Shown here piece after piece: positions 11,843-25,800 of a DNA stretch of 64,000 nt. This stretch comes from Anarhynchus alexandrinus (taxonomy: Eukaryota; Chordata; Aves; Charadriiformes; Charadriidae): positions 1,613,235-1,677,234 of the forward strand of contig VUYV01000044.1 in the NCBI GenBank assembly GCA_008711295.1. Reading direction: 5' to 3'. The notes under the pieces were generated by a model. The model saw only the letters and a program-made list of their open reading frames with translations, was not told where the DNA came from and made no database searches. A program made the translations under genes and the position numbers. Position 1 is the first letter of the stretch. Every line of letters begins with the position of its first letter.

Positions 11843-14800
11843 GTACAGGAAACTTACTTAAAACATTAAAGTTTCTTACCTTTTATTTGCATCATATTAA
11901 AGAAACCACAAGTTGTGGTAAAACATGATTATCCACAGGAAGTGTATGTTTTTTGTTTGATCCTCTGGCTTCTATCTGCAACACCTTTGAGAATTACAAC
12001 ACAAAAAAGCCCCAAGAGAACTTTTACCTGAAAATGCTACATTCTTTCTTTTATATGGGAAGATTTTAATTTATTTTTGGCTGAGTGGACTGAGACTATG
12101 ATCACATCTTTCTGCATTTCTTTGCTTGCCTTTTGGTTACCTTAGTGACTTCTGAACTTTGTGTTTTAACGTATTCAAAATTTCTGGGAACATTCCAGGC
12201 ATTGATGCGCCAAAAGAAGATGAAAATCTAAAAACTGGAGCGGGGAGCAGTGCTCTATCATCTGAAAATCCATCTCTCTAAGTTTATTATTGTCCCTAGG
12301 TCATTGAATTGTTTGATGGCAGCCATTACCATCCTGAGGATAATATTCTAGCGCAACACTATCTCAATAAAATTTAAAATATTAGTGTCTGAGTTAGCGA
12401 AAAGTAAGTGTGGAAGGGTGGGAAAGGAGCAAGTTATGTGATTAGCTGCTGGCTGAGATGGTACAACATTTGTTCGTTCACCTATCTTTTGAAGTTTGCG
12501 AGTGGTTTTAAGTTGTAGTATTGCCTTGAGTGGTGTATAGGGGTCAGTTATTTGTGCTAGTATTTGTCTTGAAAAGTTTGAAGTAGCTAACCCCTGATTA
12601 CATGGAAAAATCACCTGAAATACTGGCATCTCTTCATTTCTCTATCCGCTCTAACAGCCTTTATAAGTTGTTAGCCTCAGCTTTCTAGATTATGGTGCTT
12701 TTTCTTGGATAGTTAGGATTTTGTAAGCCTGTTGTAGGGCAGAGGGCAGATTATTTGGTAAAAGCACTGTAAACCCTTCTGTAATCCCCCAAACCCCTAT
12801 AATTAAATGTTCAGTGATGGACAGTGAGTTCTTATACCCTACTGAAATACTTCATGCAAATCAGCTACAGTATCATAAACTTCACAGGTAGCTGAAAAAA
12901 TGCAAACAAAATTCCAGTTTGTTTTGTCAGACTGCTCTTTGAAGTTGCCTGTCAAAGTATGAACTAAATGTTTTTAAAAAGCAAACATAATATATATTTG
13001 TATATATAAACTTGTAAGGTATGATCTTGTAAGTTACTACCTAGTGTCTAAAATTGTCAGAAATTTGTAAAGTGGAATTTCACCAATTCACAAGATGTTT
13101 TTAATGCCTACTTTGCTTTGGTTCTGCCTGAATTTAATCTAGTGAACTCTGAAATAGTTCTGATTTGGTGATAACTTACAGGATGTAGATTCAACTTTTG
13201 ATCTGAATATAAAACCATATAAAATTGGTGTATTGGTGAAGGAGAGACAAACATAGCAAAAAAAATGACGTAGCAATTTATGGAGAAATGATATAGCGAT
13301 TTATGTAGAAAAAAGCATCATATTCACTTAGGTTAAAAATGATATATTCATTGGAAAAGTTTTATTTTCAGTGCAATTCAGTTCTCTCCCTGATAATAAA
13401 TTTCTATTCAGCTGTGGCAAAGAATGGCATGCCCAGGTTCTCAGCCACTTGAATGTTTTGGGGATAAGCCTTGAACAGCGGTGTGTTCTGCAGGTTTCAC
13501 ATTTCTATTTTAAGTAAAAATATAGCTTATTGATTCCTTAAAATTTCTTTTTGGTTAGGCATTGCAGCTTTTTCTTCCTCTACCTTTAAAAACAGTCCTG
13601 AAAGGAGCACTCACACGATGCTGTTGACTACATCTTCTCTTTCTTGTTAAATTAATGGCTCCGGAGGGCAGGTATTTGTGTGGTAATTTTGGTCATCAAA
13701 TCACGGCTACACTTGTAATTGCAAAGCATTTTGCAAAGAAGGGTGTGGGGGATTGTTGCCATCTTACAGATGCATAAAGTGAGCTGTGCGTAAACTCGCA
13801 ATACTTGGTTTCTTGTGAGGTTGGAAGTCTTTTGGGTTCCCAGAAGGTGCAGGGGGGGCTGAACTCTTCCAGCTAGGTGAAAGGCTGCGGGAGGGCTTGT
13901 CGTGAATTCCAGCCAGGTGTGTGCTTCAAACCCTCTCCCAGGTCCTTCTAGTCGGTTTGGATGTGACTGAGCAGCCAGACCGACAAAGAAATTGGGCGGT
14001 TGGGCTCTGTGCTGAGAATGAGCAGGTTATGAGCTGTGGACGTGTCTGCAGCAATTTTTTTGTCTGGTTGTTGAATGTGCACAGCTGAAGTCTATTCAAA
14101 ATTGGATCGGTTTCCAAAACCTTATTGTTTCAAGCACTAGGATGTGACCTCAAGTCTCCACAGATTTTTGTGAATAACGGCTGAATTGTCTGTCCCGAAT
14201 ATTATTGTAACCAGAGGTGTTTGAAGAAAAGCTTTTTCAGGCAGAACACCGATGGCCATAACTCCTGGTGGCGAGAGGGCTGAGTAGAGAGCAGTCTGAA
14301 CTGTGAGGTTCTGTAGTACTCTGCCGTAAATAGAGAAAGTGAACTAATAATATCCTTGTCAGGGACTTCCCTGCATGGGGAAAAAAAAAAAGAAAATTAC
14401 TAGCGATTGGTATAGTGTTCCTTCTCTGCATTGTATGACTAGAAAACCACTTTAACATATGTATTTTGGAGCTGCAATTCCATCTTCCCTAAAACCAGGT
14501 GATGGCAAATAAATGAAGGCTAATGCCTTGCTTTGAAAGCAAAGTACTTGTAGGCAGAGTTTTCTGAAAAGAATTTCAGACTTCCTTTCCAGCATGATCT
14601 GAAAGATCCTGACGGTACTGACTGCAAAATAAAACTTCTGGTGTCGTCTTCTCCAAATGTGTGGATTAGAAACTGTTTAACTTCAGTTACTTTGAAGGGC
14701 ATCGCACTTCAGCAGGAAAGGAGAATTAGCTTTTTTTATTGCACTGCAAGACTTTATAGTCTCTTCCAGGCAATTATTATTGTTGTATTATGTTTGAAAG

Positions 14801-16557
14801 TTTTCAGTGTTTCTGGTGATGCTCCTGGGAACGAAACTTAGTGATTATAAAATTATTACCCTGGAGTCTTATTCTACATACTTTTCATCTTTGTCTTACA
14901 ACTTCTTGGAGTTCCTTTAGATAGACTCCCTAATACCATTTTCATGGTTACAATGCACCCAGCGTGTAACTTCTGCAACTTTATTAGTCAAATACAGGAT
15001 TTGTTTTGAGTATAATCTACATGTAGGTCTTCTGAACTAATGAGATCTGAACTAATTTTGCTCTCTAGTAAAAAAATAAAGTTATCCAGCTGGTAATATG
15101 AGAAGCCTGACATGTTTATGATGTTTTCTCAAAGTAAAAATATTCCAGATGGTAGATTTGTTGGTGTATCTGTTGTTTCCCAGTAGTTTATTTCCTCTTA
15201 TTTAATAAATAAATCAATCTTTGTATCCGTTAATATATTAACCGGGGTTCTCTTCTTAGGTTTGTTTTGTCAGTAACTAGCTAAAAACTTCACTCTGACT
15301 CATTGCTGTTCCTCTTACATTTGGAAGTCCATTCACAGGTTCAGAATTTGGAGCTCACAGAGCACTAGTGGAGTTGTGTTGCTACTAATAGCTCCCTGGT
15401 GGTATCTGGAGCAGTGATTTCTCTTCTCCTTTTCATCTATAAATTATGAAAGAATAAACCTTTTTTTTGCTGCTCTAATAAAATCCGTAGGTGACCAGTG
15501 TATGTGTGCATGCGTGTGTGCCTTTGTGTGTAAAATGTATTTACTTGGCTGTAAAATTTATTTTTAATAAATAAATTGATACGTGGATCGTAAGCAGATA
15601 TGGGCAGCTGAGCTCTGGCAGCAATGACAGCCTTCAAACTGGCAACCTGGTAGTGTATATTTAGGTTTAACTGTCTGAGCACGAAGATAATGTTGCATCT
15701 GTGTGCAAGAGATCTAATACTAATTTATCAGGGGAGGAAAGACCTATCACAGTACTTCACATTGACTGGTGCAAGTTCATCGCTTGGAGGTGTTTCTTCT
15801 TAAAGGAGCGTAGATGCCTATGAGCACTTTCAACACTTGTTTACAGAGTTGCAAGGCCAAATAACTCTAAATTGACGCTTGAACTGTGACTGAGACGAGT
15901 TCTGACATAAATAGAAGTAACCTTCCAAATGCACGTAGCTTATAAAGTTTATGAACTCTTCTTACACCTTCACTTTTCCCAGTCATAGCTACTCCGGCAT
16001 TTCCTGCTGGACACTACTTGTGTTTCCCTCGTAAACAGCTCGGTGTTCTCCTTGGTGATGCTGGGGAAAAAGCATATGATTATAATAAAGGGTGCATGCT
16101 CTAAGTAGTTGTTTTGTAAAGACTGCATTTACTGCTTAAGTTAAAAACTTTAACTTCAAATGGCAGAATGCATGAAATGTAATCTGGTCATGCAAGTTGC
16201 TCTTTGTTTAGTATGTAAGCGGTGGCTGTCAGTTTAAGCAACTGGATTTGCTTTGTAAGTGAGCTCAGTGATGGGGAAAATGGATGGATAGTTAAATGAA
16301 CAAGCATAAATAAAGCTTCTATACTACTTCTCTTTTATAAATGAAAGAAATACAAAACCTAAATGATAGGGCATATAGATTGAAATATGTTGTTAAAACT
16401 GGATGCGTACGTGATTTATTGCATACAAAGTGGAAACAATGGATGCTTGATTGAACGCTTTCTCCCCTTTTTGCCGGTGGAGAAATAATTTCAATAAGTT
16501 GTTAGTTAGAGAATGCTAAATATTTAGTATAATCTTTTTTTCATCTTTACGTTTTAG

Positions 16558-16641
16558 GTCATCAATTTGGCTTCATCCCACTGAGTTTGCCTGCATTCAA
16601 AGCTGTTTACCTACAGTAATTTGCTCTGGTTGGAAGTGAAC
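16558..16641 (+). other. STAU1: STAU1 5' UTR part of the first coding exon
   Basis: Follows the acceptor TTTACGTTTTAG. It contains an in-frame TGA at 16582-16584 upstream of the start codon, so translation cannot begin earlier in this frame within the exon. The start context GTGAACATGT has A at -3. Confidence 0.75.
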
Positions 16642-16834
16642 ATGTCTCAAGTTCAAATTCAGAATCCTTCTGCTGCCCTTGCAGGGAGCCAAATATTGAA
16701 TAAAACCCCATCTCTTTCACAGCCTTTGAGTATTCCTTCTACTACTAGTTCTTTGCCCTCTGAAAATGCAGGTAGACCTATCCAAAACTCTGCTTTACCC
16801 TCTGCATCAGTTACATCCACCAATGCAGCTGCAG
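16642..16834 (+). CDS. STAU1: STAU1 coding exon 1 (residues 1-64)
   Basis: Encodes the Ser/Thr/Gln-rich N-terminus, beginning [15 protein letters not shown], typical of the long (63-kDa type) STAU1 isoform. It has no folded domain. It ends in phase 1 at GCAG/GTAAGA. Confidence 0.95.
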
Positions 16835-19800
16835 GTAAGATTGAGTGTCTGTTAATCAGTGTGTATATTCTTAGTCTTTATAGTTTTGGCATGATATATT
16901 CCTGATGTTTTACACCTACAAATACTTTAATATTTATCCAACTACAGTAGCTTGAATGCTTTCTCCCTGTTGAATGAAATCTGAGACAGCTAGAAGCATA
17001 CTTTTCCATGAGGTTCTAATAATTAATTAAAATGTTTGTAATAGTAAAGAATGTTTAAAATTGTGTAACACTTAATTTTTGAAACATTGCTATCCATCTT
17101 TTCTGCAATTAGCTTGTTTTAAATATAAAAAATATCTTGTTTGAAATAGTTTGTTTAGTTCTATTAGCTTTAGTTCTTTTATGACCAGTTTAATGATAAA
17201 TATATTATGCTAATAAATTACAGTAGAGAAAATAAAAGGTAATAAATAAAAAATAGATAATAGGGAAAGATAGAAGAAGGAAAAAGAAATTGACTGTTTT
17301 TTTTAAATTATTCCACGCAGGTGACCATGGTGAACACTTAAAAGATTTATTCTTTGAAATGTACTACATAAGATGGAAACTAAATGCAGGAGTCTCCTAG
17401 CTTCATACTTCTGGCTTGCATTAAAATATTTAATTCAATGATGCTGTCTTTTAGGCATGCACATTGCATGGAAATCCCAGAGTTTGGTAGTTTGTTGCCT
17501 GCTTGGCTAATGAGCAGAGCTGCCCACTCCGGCAAATCTTTTCTGAGAAGTGGTGTATTGCAGACAACTAAATGCTAAGCCAAGGAGATATTTTTTTTAA
17601 TTAAAAATTGTAGTAGACTTCAGAGCTACCTGTTGATTTATCTGATTTTATGTAATCTTTCAGCTCCCTCAAACATGGCAAACCCCAAAGAGAAAACCCC
17701 GATGTGTCTTGTGAATGAGTTAGCCCGTTTCAACAAGATTCAGCCTGAGTATAAGCTTTTGAGTGAGCAAGGTCCAGCTCATTCTAAGGTAAATATTCAT
17801 AGAAGTTTCTTATTGCTGCTTTTCATGCTCTTTCACTTTCATAACTGGAAAGGCAAAGTATATGCTTTTGATGCAAGATAATACAGAATAATAGAGAGGA
17901 ACCAAAGTACTGGTGGTAGGGAATAGTGAAGCTGTTACATATGTACTAAAAAGTTAATTTCCCAAAGTACGTAAAGGTTGAACTTACCTTACCTTACCTA
18001 AAACTGCTTAGCTTTTTTGAAGAGTTATTTATGTTAGCTCCATTACGAGATGCTTGGCTTTAAGTTTTATTTAATAAAGCAAGGTTTGTCCTTTGCAGTC
18101 TTTCCTAAAAAAATGTGTATTAAATACGGATGATCTTTATACAATCACTTGTTAGTACAATGTTAAGCATTTTTTCTACATCTTACCTGTTTTCCAAATT
18201 TTCTGTGTTCCTCCTGTGGTGCATTTTAATATTTCGAAATTAATCCCACCAACTTTAAAAGATGAAAATAGTTTCTTAGTCCAAATTATCCTGTGAGATG
18301 CGGGAAAATTTACAACAATTACATTTCTTTAGGAAAAATACTACATAAGGAGCTGTAGTCTTTTTGTGTCTATGTAGTTGGTGCGGTACAAATCTAGATT
18401 TGTTGATATGCCCAGAGTAAGTTTTACCACTTAACTTTAAGAGTTATTCTCTCTTAGGGACATCATAGCTGAATGCTACTTTGCTGTTGCTCTGTTTTAG
18501 TTGTAAATGAAATGAACCTTTCTATCCTAATTGCCCGACGTTTGGAAAACAAGGATCTTGGTATATCTTCTTCAATGCCTGAAGTACAGTGTGATTGAAC
18601 AGTACTGAACATTCATCTGTTCTGGAACAGTTACTTCAGCAAAAGAATCTTTAGTTGTGCGCAGTGGGAATATAGGAATGCCGAGGGAAGACAGCACGTG
18701 GTGTGCATCCCGTGTCACGGCATATCTTTTACGATGTGTCAAAATCTCCGTACTATACAACTCCTTTGGGGTTCTGTTTGTATGCACAGAGATAGTTTTT
18801 CAGGAATACAGCAAATATACAAGCAGTTTGTCTTACTATAAAGACCACTGAAGAAGAGAGTTTTAGCGTTATTAAACTTTTTAATCCTCATTGAAGATCT
18901 CTATTGTATGAGGACTGAGGTCAAGGCATACGAGGAGAATCAGCCTGAGATATGTCTATTTAATCTGACATCATCTCCTTTCCTGGAAAGGTGTTTGTTT
19001 CATGTTAGAGGAATTGCCTTGGGATTGAATAATATTAAGAACTAAAATCTTTTGTCCAAAATATGTGTAATGTCAGCTTCAATGTCCAAAGGAGGCAAGG
19101 TCTGCATTTACAAGAAGTATTGGAATAATATTCAGAGCATGTGTCCACTTGTGTTTTCATTCTGATTGAAATTAAACTTCATTTAATTACCAGGGAGAAC
19201 TTGGCTTGCTGTTGTCTGATTAATTTGTGAAAATTTAGGACAACTTATATCCTTCCTTATCCCACATACAAGTGCCACAGAGCTTTGCCCTGTAATCAAA
19301 TTGGCTCTTGCTCACCTCTGGGCATGTGGAAGCTTTTGTGCTGCAACGGGAACTTATCTTTCTTCAAACTGCTGAAAAACATCATATTTAACAGTATTAA
19401 AGCAAGAACTGAGTTATATGGAATAAAAAAGTCTGAATTTCAAGGCTGCTGTTCAGAGTAATGTTGGCATACCAGCTATCCGTGTAGCTGTCACCTCTAC
19501 ACATATTGCGTCTTTTGGTTTTTAGCCTATATGATCTCATGCAGTATGCAGGATAGTTGGTAGCTACAATTATTGTGAAATTCTTTGTTCAGTCATCAGG
19601 GAAATCCTATCGATGTCCAAAGTGTTTAAAATCTGGAGATGACGTGGTAGTTGAGGAAAGCTTTGATTACCATATTCTCAACTTCTCATCACTAAAAGAC
19701 TCGTTGTTTTGTGTAAAATGGTCTAATAAATTTTGTGAATTCTGAAGCAGCTCATAATGAAATTAATGTCTTTTATTTTTGAGGTGTTTACAGTGCAGCT

Positions 19801-22800
19801 GACTCTTGGGGACCAGCACTGGGAAGCTGAAGGAACTAGTATTAAAAAAGCGCAACATGCAGCAGCTGCCAAAGCTTTGGAAGGGACAAAATTCCCTAAG
19901 CCTACGGCTCGTCCATCTCGTAGTGAAGGCAAGAATCCAGGTATATGCCACAACCAACTGATTTTAAAAATATATGTATATAGAACACAGCTTTCTGGTT
20001 TTGGTATGTATTTTAAAGTTGCATAAAGATGAATAAAAACAGTGATTCTGCAACAATGACAATTGTCAGGTTTTGTGAGAATGTTATGTTGATTTAATCG
20101 TTGATTGTTGTAGGCGATATGATAAAAATAATCATATTAACAAGTTAAAAGTGTAGGGGTTTTCCATCATGTCATTCAGGCTTGAAGAACCCACTGCTTA
20201 ACTTACTGGTTTGTATTGTAACACTTGGTGGAATCCTGGAAAAGATGTTTATCCTAATCCTTAAAAAAAAAAGAAAACTAAGTAAAAAAATCCCCCCTAA
20301 AAAAAACCACCAATAACAAAGATGAGGAATTTAGTCACAGCAAAGAATAATCTTTTGCATGGGCTGATGAATGTATTTGGCAATTTTGATAGGATAATTC
20401 AAAAGCTTGACAATAAAGATTTCTTTGGAAATGTATGTAAAAAACAACAACAAACAAAAACCCAAACAAAAAACCTCTTAAATTTTTGTTGAGGCATTGG
20501 ATCTGAACTTTGGAATTTGCATCATTTATACTTCTTTAAAGAGAAAGAAGTGTTGGTTTGTATAAAAGCATTTGAGTTGTAGCTAGCTAGTGTAGGAAAC
20601 TTTTTTCTTTACTCAAATTGCTTTTAAGATACATTTAAAATGTAAAATTAAGTATGAACTAGCTTCACATCTCAGCTGCACATGTGATTGTTTTGCATTT
20701 ACTGGCAGTCACTTGAATTCAAAGCTATTGGGGCAGCATTAGTATGTTCAGCAAAGGTTAAAACTTATCTTTTGTGCCAGTTGTATTCTGATATCACCCG
20801 AATTCTTTCTTTAGAAACACTTTGTACAGTCAACAGTGAAAATATTAGAAGCTAGCAATTTCTTATTTTGTCTGTGAATATGTTCCGTAATTTCATTTTC
20901 TTTTGGCAATTGCCTTATAACAAAATACTGTTGTACTAGCGTACACGCTGATTTTTGAGCCAGTGAGGCCTGTGATAGAAAAAAAAGACCACTTACCCGA
21001 GTGTTCTGTCTCAAATGAGAGTGGCCAGGGAGTCAGTTCTTCATCCACAGGATGTCTGCATTGGGAGAAATGTTTATAGCCCTCAGTAGCAATATACCTT
21101 CCTTTTGAAAAGGGAAATTGCAATTTGAAAGTGAAGAGTCATAAAACCCCTTCTTAGGTCATTGAGTTCAAAGAGAAACATTTGATCATTATCAGTAAAC
21201 AACAGAAACAGTAGGTATGTAACATGTCTGTTAATTTAATTTAAAAGTATTATTTGGTGAAGAGAAGTTTCTGTTCTGCAGACCACGTTGTTAGACACAC
21301 TGTAAAAATAAATTGGTAGCTTCACAAGTTGAAAGCAAAAAAAAGAAAAAATTAAAATTAAACCCCCCCAAAAAAGCCCCCAGCAAATTCACTTTTTTGT
21401 AACAGGATTTGTCACAGCTCTTCTAAGCTGCTAATTTAATATTCATCATATAGACTTATTTTCGTTGGGTTCATTACCATTCCTATTCAGAATTCATTCA
21501 TTAAGATACTGCATATGGCAAAACTTGAGCTTATTTTCCCCTGCTTTGAGACAGCACAAGAGTTTAGATTGTTTTAGTTCCTTGTGACATTTGGACAACT
21601 CTCTTTATATTCCTTTTTATTTAGACAGTGTAACCCCCACAGTGGAGTTAAATGCACTTTGCATGAAGCTGGGAAAGAAACCTATGTACAAACCTATCGA
21701 TCCTTATACGGGGATGAGATCCACTTACAGCTATACTATGAGAGGTGGTACTTATCCTCCTCCACGGTACGTATTGTTAAATTTTTTGGGTTTGTAGTCT
21801 CATATCTTTGAACTTCCGCTCTCTTTGCCCAGTGCTTTGATGCTATCTTCTGAAAACTAGCTAAAAATGCAATGTCCCTTAAAGGGATATTCAGCTTGAA
21901 ACAGAGCCAGCTTATGAAGCAAAAGGTTTGATAAGTACACCCCATTAGTACCTGTAATTTGTTTTATGTAAGGTTGGTTTTTTTTTGGAGGGGGAAGGGG
22001 GGAAAAAGGGAACTGAACCAAAGGATGAAGTGTTTTTGAGGGCATTTGGATATAGCCAGCTTTATGAAGTGAATAGCTAAATATTAGCTAAATACTTATT
22101 GCATTTCCTTTCTATGTAAAAGCAAAAGTGAAGAAAAGTTTGATGCTTTTTTTGAAAGCTATTTAAATTAAAGCGTCAGTTTAAAGAATTTTATATAGGC
22201 ATAGGAGTTGAGAATTCAAAACTTACTGGCCTGCCAAGTCTGTAAAAGTGTAGTTACATTGTCCTTCTCTGTTCTAGTTGGTTAGAACTGTGTTCATATT
22301 GTAAAACAAGAAATGTTGGTACTCTGTTTCAAAGGTCTCTCCCTAAAACCTTTTAGACTTTAAATCAAAATTTGGCTTTTTAATACTAGTTCTTCAGTGG
22401 TTACCGATATCCAAGAGATTCATCTATGTATAACTTATGTTTCTGTCTACTTTGTAGGCCAAACTACTTGCTTATTTAAATCTCTCTCTTTGCAGGTACT
22501 TTTACCCATTTCCTGTTGGGCCCTTACTTTACCAAGTTGAGCTTTCAATTGGAGGGCAGCAGTTTCATGGGAAAGGAAGAACAAGACAAGCTGCTAAGCA
22601 TGATGCAGCTGCTAAAGCACTGAAAGTTCTGCAGAATGAGCCCTTGCCTGAGAAACCAGAGGTGGGAATTAATCTTAGTATTGTAAGCATAAATTGCTAA
22701 GATAAACTGAGATATCGTCATAGATTTTTTTGTTATTGAGAGGAATATGACAGTTGTGAAATTTAATTCTGAGTAGTAGTGTTGACCTACTTGTGTCAAT

Positions 22801-25800
22801 AGAAGCACTTTGATTTAAGAACATAAATTTTTATGGAACTAGAGTTTTCCCAAATGAAGTTATATTAATTCTTTTGCTGTCATATTTTTCCACAGCAATG
22901 CTATAGACCTCTGTCAGATATGAGCACTGGAGGCATAGATAGGAACTAATATCTTATCAGGTACAGATCATATACAAACTTCTGAAGAAGTGTGTAAATG
23001 GGGTACTTGCATTCTACCATGGGCAACATAGAAATCAGACATAGGTTTGCTTTCTGAGCAAAATTCCTACATGATTTTGGAACAAACCATGGAAGTTCTA
23101 GAAGAGCAGTTCATGGAAATAATAAACTCATACACACATTTTGATATGAATATAAGAAGCACATTTTTATCTCTCCGTATATTTATGTCTGCACAGCACT
23201 TTCCATTCCAAGACCCTGTTATTGTTTTTTTTTCATGGTTTTTTGTTAACTTGCTTTAGGCAGAAGGTCTCATTGTGTGCACACAAATTACTCGTAGCTT
23301 CTGGGGCTGGTTGACTGCGTGCACCCTCTCCGTATGTGTTGGCTGACTGCTTTGGCCAAAGACTACTACGAAGAGTGTATTTAGTCTTTCCTATATGGGC
23401 CCATTATACCTCTCCTGAGTTATGAGGGCTTGATGTTAGAACTAAGAGCAAGAGATCTGTTGGTGTACTCCATGCTGGCATCTAGGTCATATTGAGGAGG
23501 AGGCCATGCAATATAAACCTAGAAGGAAGAGAGACTAGGACATTGCCAGAGAGGTGAGGAATGGGAAGTGAAGGTTAGACTGATAACTTACAACCTGGGG
23601 AGCATAAGAACTTGCTGGATACGGAGTCTGGCTATGTGCTGAGCAAGAAGGAAAATGAAGAATTCGGCAAGAAGATAACAAGGTGTCTTGGACTGGGGAA
23701 GAAGAAATAGCTGGGAAGTACCAGGAATGGCAGAGCAGGAGGATTGAGGAAATGTGTTGTGAAGCCAAGAGACATTGAGTTAAAACTTCTGACTGTGTTT
23801 GTGGGCAAGAGCATTGCTCAGATAATTAGGCAAAACGAGTGGATCTGATGGTTCAGGGAAGAGGCCCAGGAGGCACTGATGGTAGTGGCTGAGGTAACAG
23901 AAAGGTCTCCTGGAGGAATGTAGGTTATTGAATGATGGAGGCTACTAAGGGTCAAGGGATTACAAATGCTATTGGGGAGGAGAGAGTGATGTTGGAAATA
24001 GAAGCTGAAAGAGCGGAGAGAGTTCTGCACTGAAATCTAGAACTGGTGATAGGCAGTGTGGTCAGGGACAAGCTGGAGGTCTTCATGCAGGAGAGATCAA
24101 GCCTGAGGGGGATGTTCCTCTTCAGTGCAGGGGAACCCCAAATTCCTGGGTATTGTCATTGTGTGTCAGTGATGCCTAACATCCTCTTTTTGCGCTCACC
24201 CCTGTAAAAGATCACATGTAACTGAGATATTTTCTGTTCACTTTTTCAGAAATGCTTCTGTACAAGTGACTTTCTGAATATTTGTAGAGTTGTGTTTGAA
24301 GTTGATTAATGTGAGGTCTTCAGAGCAAACACTGCAATTGTCTTTATGTGACCACATATCATTTTCTATAGGATGTCTCATTCAGTGTAAGGGGTGTAAA
24401 TCAACAGGTAAAGGAAGTAAACCTAGAGAGTCTCTCCTTTTTTCTTTTTTTTTTAAGGACATGATAGGGGAAATACTATTGTGAATGATGCCAGAGATTG
24501 CAAGAAGGGAGAATTATTTTACGAATAAAATAGTTGCAAGCTTGCTGGGAGCTGAATGCTGTCTTGACCCCGCTATACATATGCGGTCAAGTCACTTAAA
24601 CTTTCATAAGAAACATGCATTTGTCATTTTATTTTTCTATTTATGTTTGACTAGTCTGCAAAATGAACAATAAGAAATGCAGCTATGCTTAAGGAGAGCA
24701 ATCCTTTGAACAGAGAGTACTGTTTTATAGTAAGTAGTCGAATAAATCAGATCTTAATTTAAAGTTTGGTACTTAAATGCTAAGTTCATTAGTATTTATG
24801 GCTTTCAGATGTAGTTTTAGGAAGGTCTGAGGGAATTGCTGGTTTTGTAACAGTGTTTTGCACGAGACAAGATGAAGATGCCCAGAGAAGTTGTTGAGGC
24901 CCCCTCCCTGGAGGTGTTCAAGGCCAGGTTGGACTGGGCTTTGAGCAACCTGGTCTGGTGGGAGGTGTCCCTGCCCATGGCAGGGGGGTGGAACTGGATG
25001 ATCTTTAAGGTCCCTTCCAACCTAAACCATTCTGTGATTCTATAAGATAAAATAAGGAATATTTTACCACTAAGTGAGCACCATTCATTCTTGCATTCAG
25101 TGAGGCAAGGTCCTTGAAGGATATGGTAGTGTAAGATCATAAGAGATGCTATTATAATATATGTATACAATGGAGGCAAATTAAGATTTCACAAGTAGAC
25201 ATAATCCTGATAATTCCTACCTGTCATTTGATGTTGTCAGTAATTTTCCTTTTAAATGTAGTTATTTTTGTGTGTCCCATTTGTGTGTGTGTGTCTAAAC
25301 AGAATATGCTTAAGCTTGAACTCGTCTTTTTGGGGGAGGGGTGTAATTTTGTAATTATTTTTTTCATTTTACAAATTTTTGTATTTTTAAATTAGAAAAT
25401 ATTCAGTGCTTAAGATGAAATCATTGAATAAAATGATTAGACTTTAAGGGTAAGAATGACCATTTCCCACACCTCAGACTGCAAATCTAGAAGCAAGCGG
25501 AAGGAAAAAAAATTAATAATATTATCTCTCAACTGGACAAGGCCCAGATTTTAAAATCGGGTCTGCTTTGAGTGCGAGGCTGTAGCAGGAGACCTCCAAA
25601 GGACCCTTCCAACCTAAATTAGTCTGATTGGTGTTAAGACACACTGACAAAGTTGCAGTACTTTGCATACTTTGCATATTCAAAGACAGAGATGATAAAT
25701 CATCAATTTAAAACATAGAAAACATAGAAAGCTATGCTTTCTAGCACAATTATTAGACAGAAATTCTAACTTTTGCCTGAAAATAGTAAAACCAGAATTG

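Noticed and set aside
23270..24200. Purine-rich block in the intron after coding exon 5, similar in character to 32.95-33.4 kb
   Set aside because: Considered as an old shared repeat, but by eye I could not find a sustained alignment between the two. Composition alone is not enough.
25283..25298. (TG)n runs here and at about 15.5 and 32.56 kb
   Set aside because: Short, ordinary dinucleotide microsatellites with no further structure.
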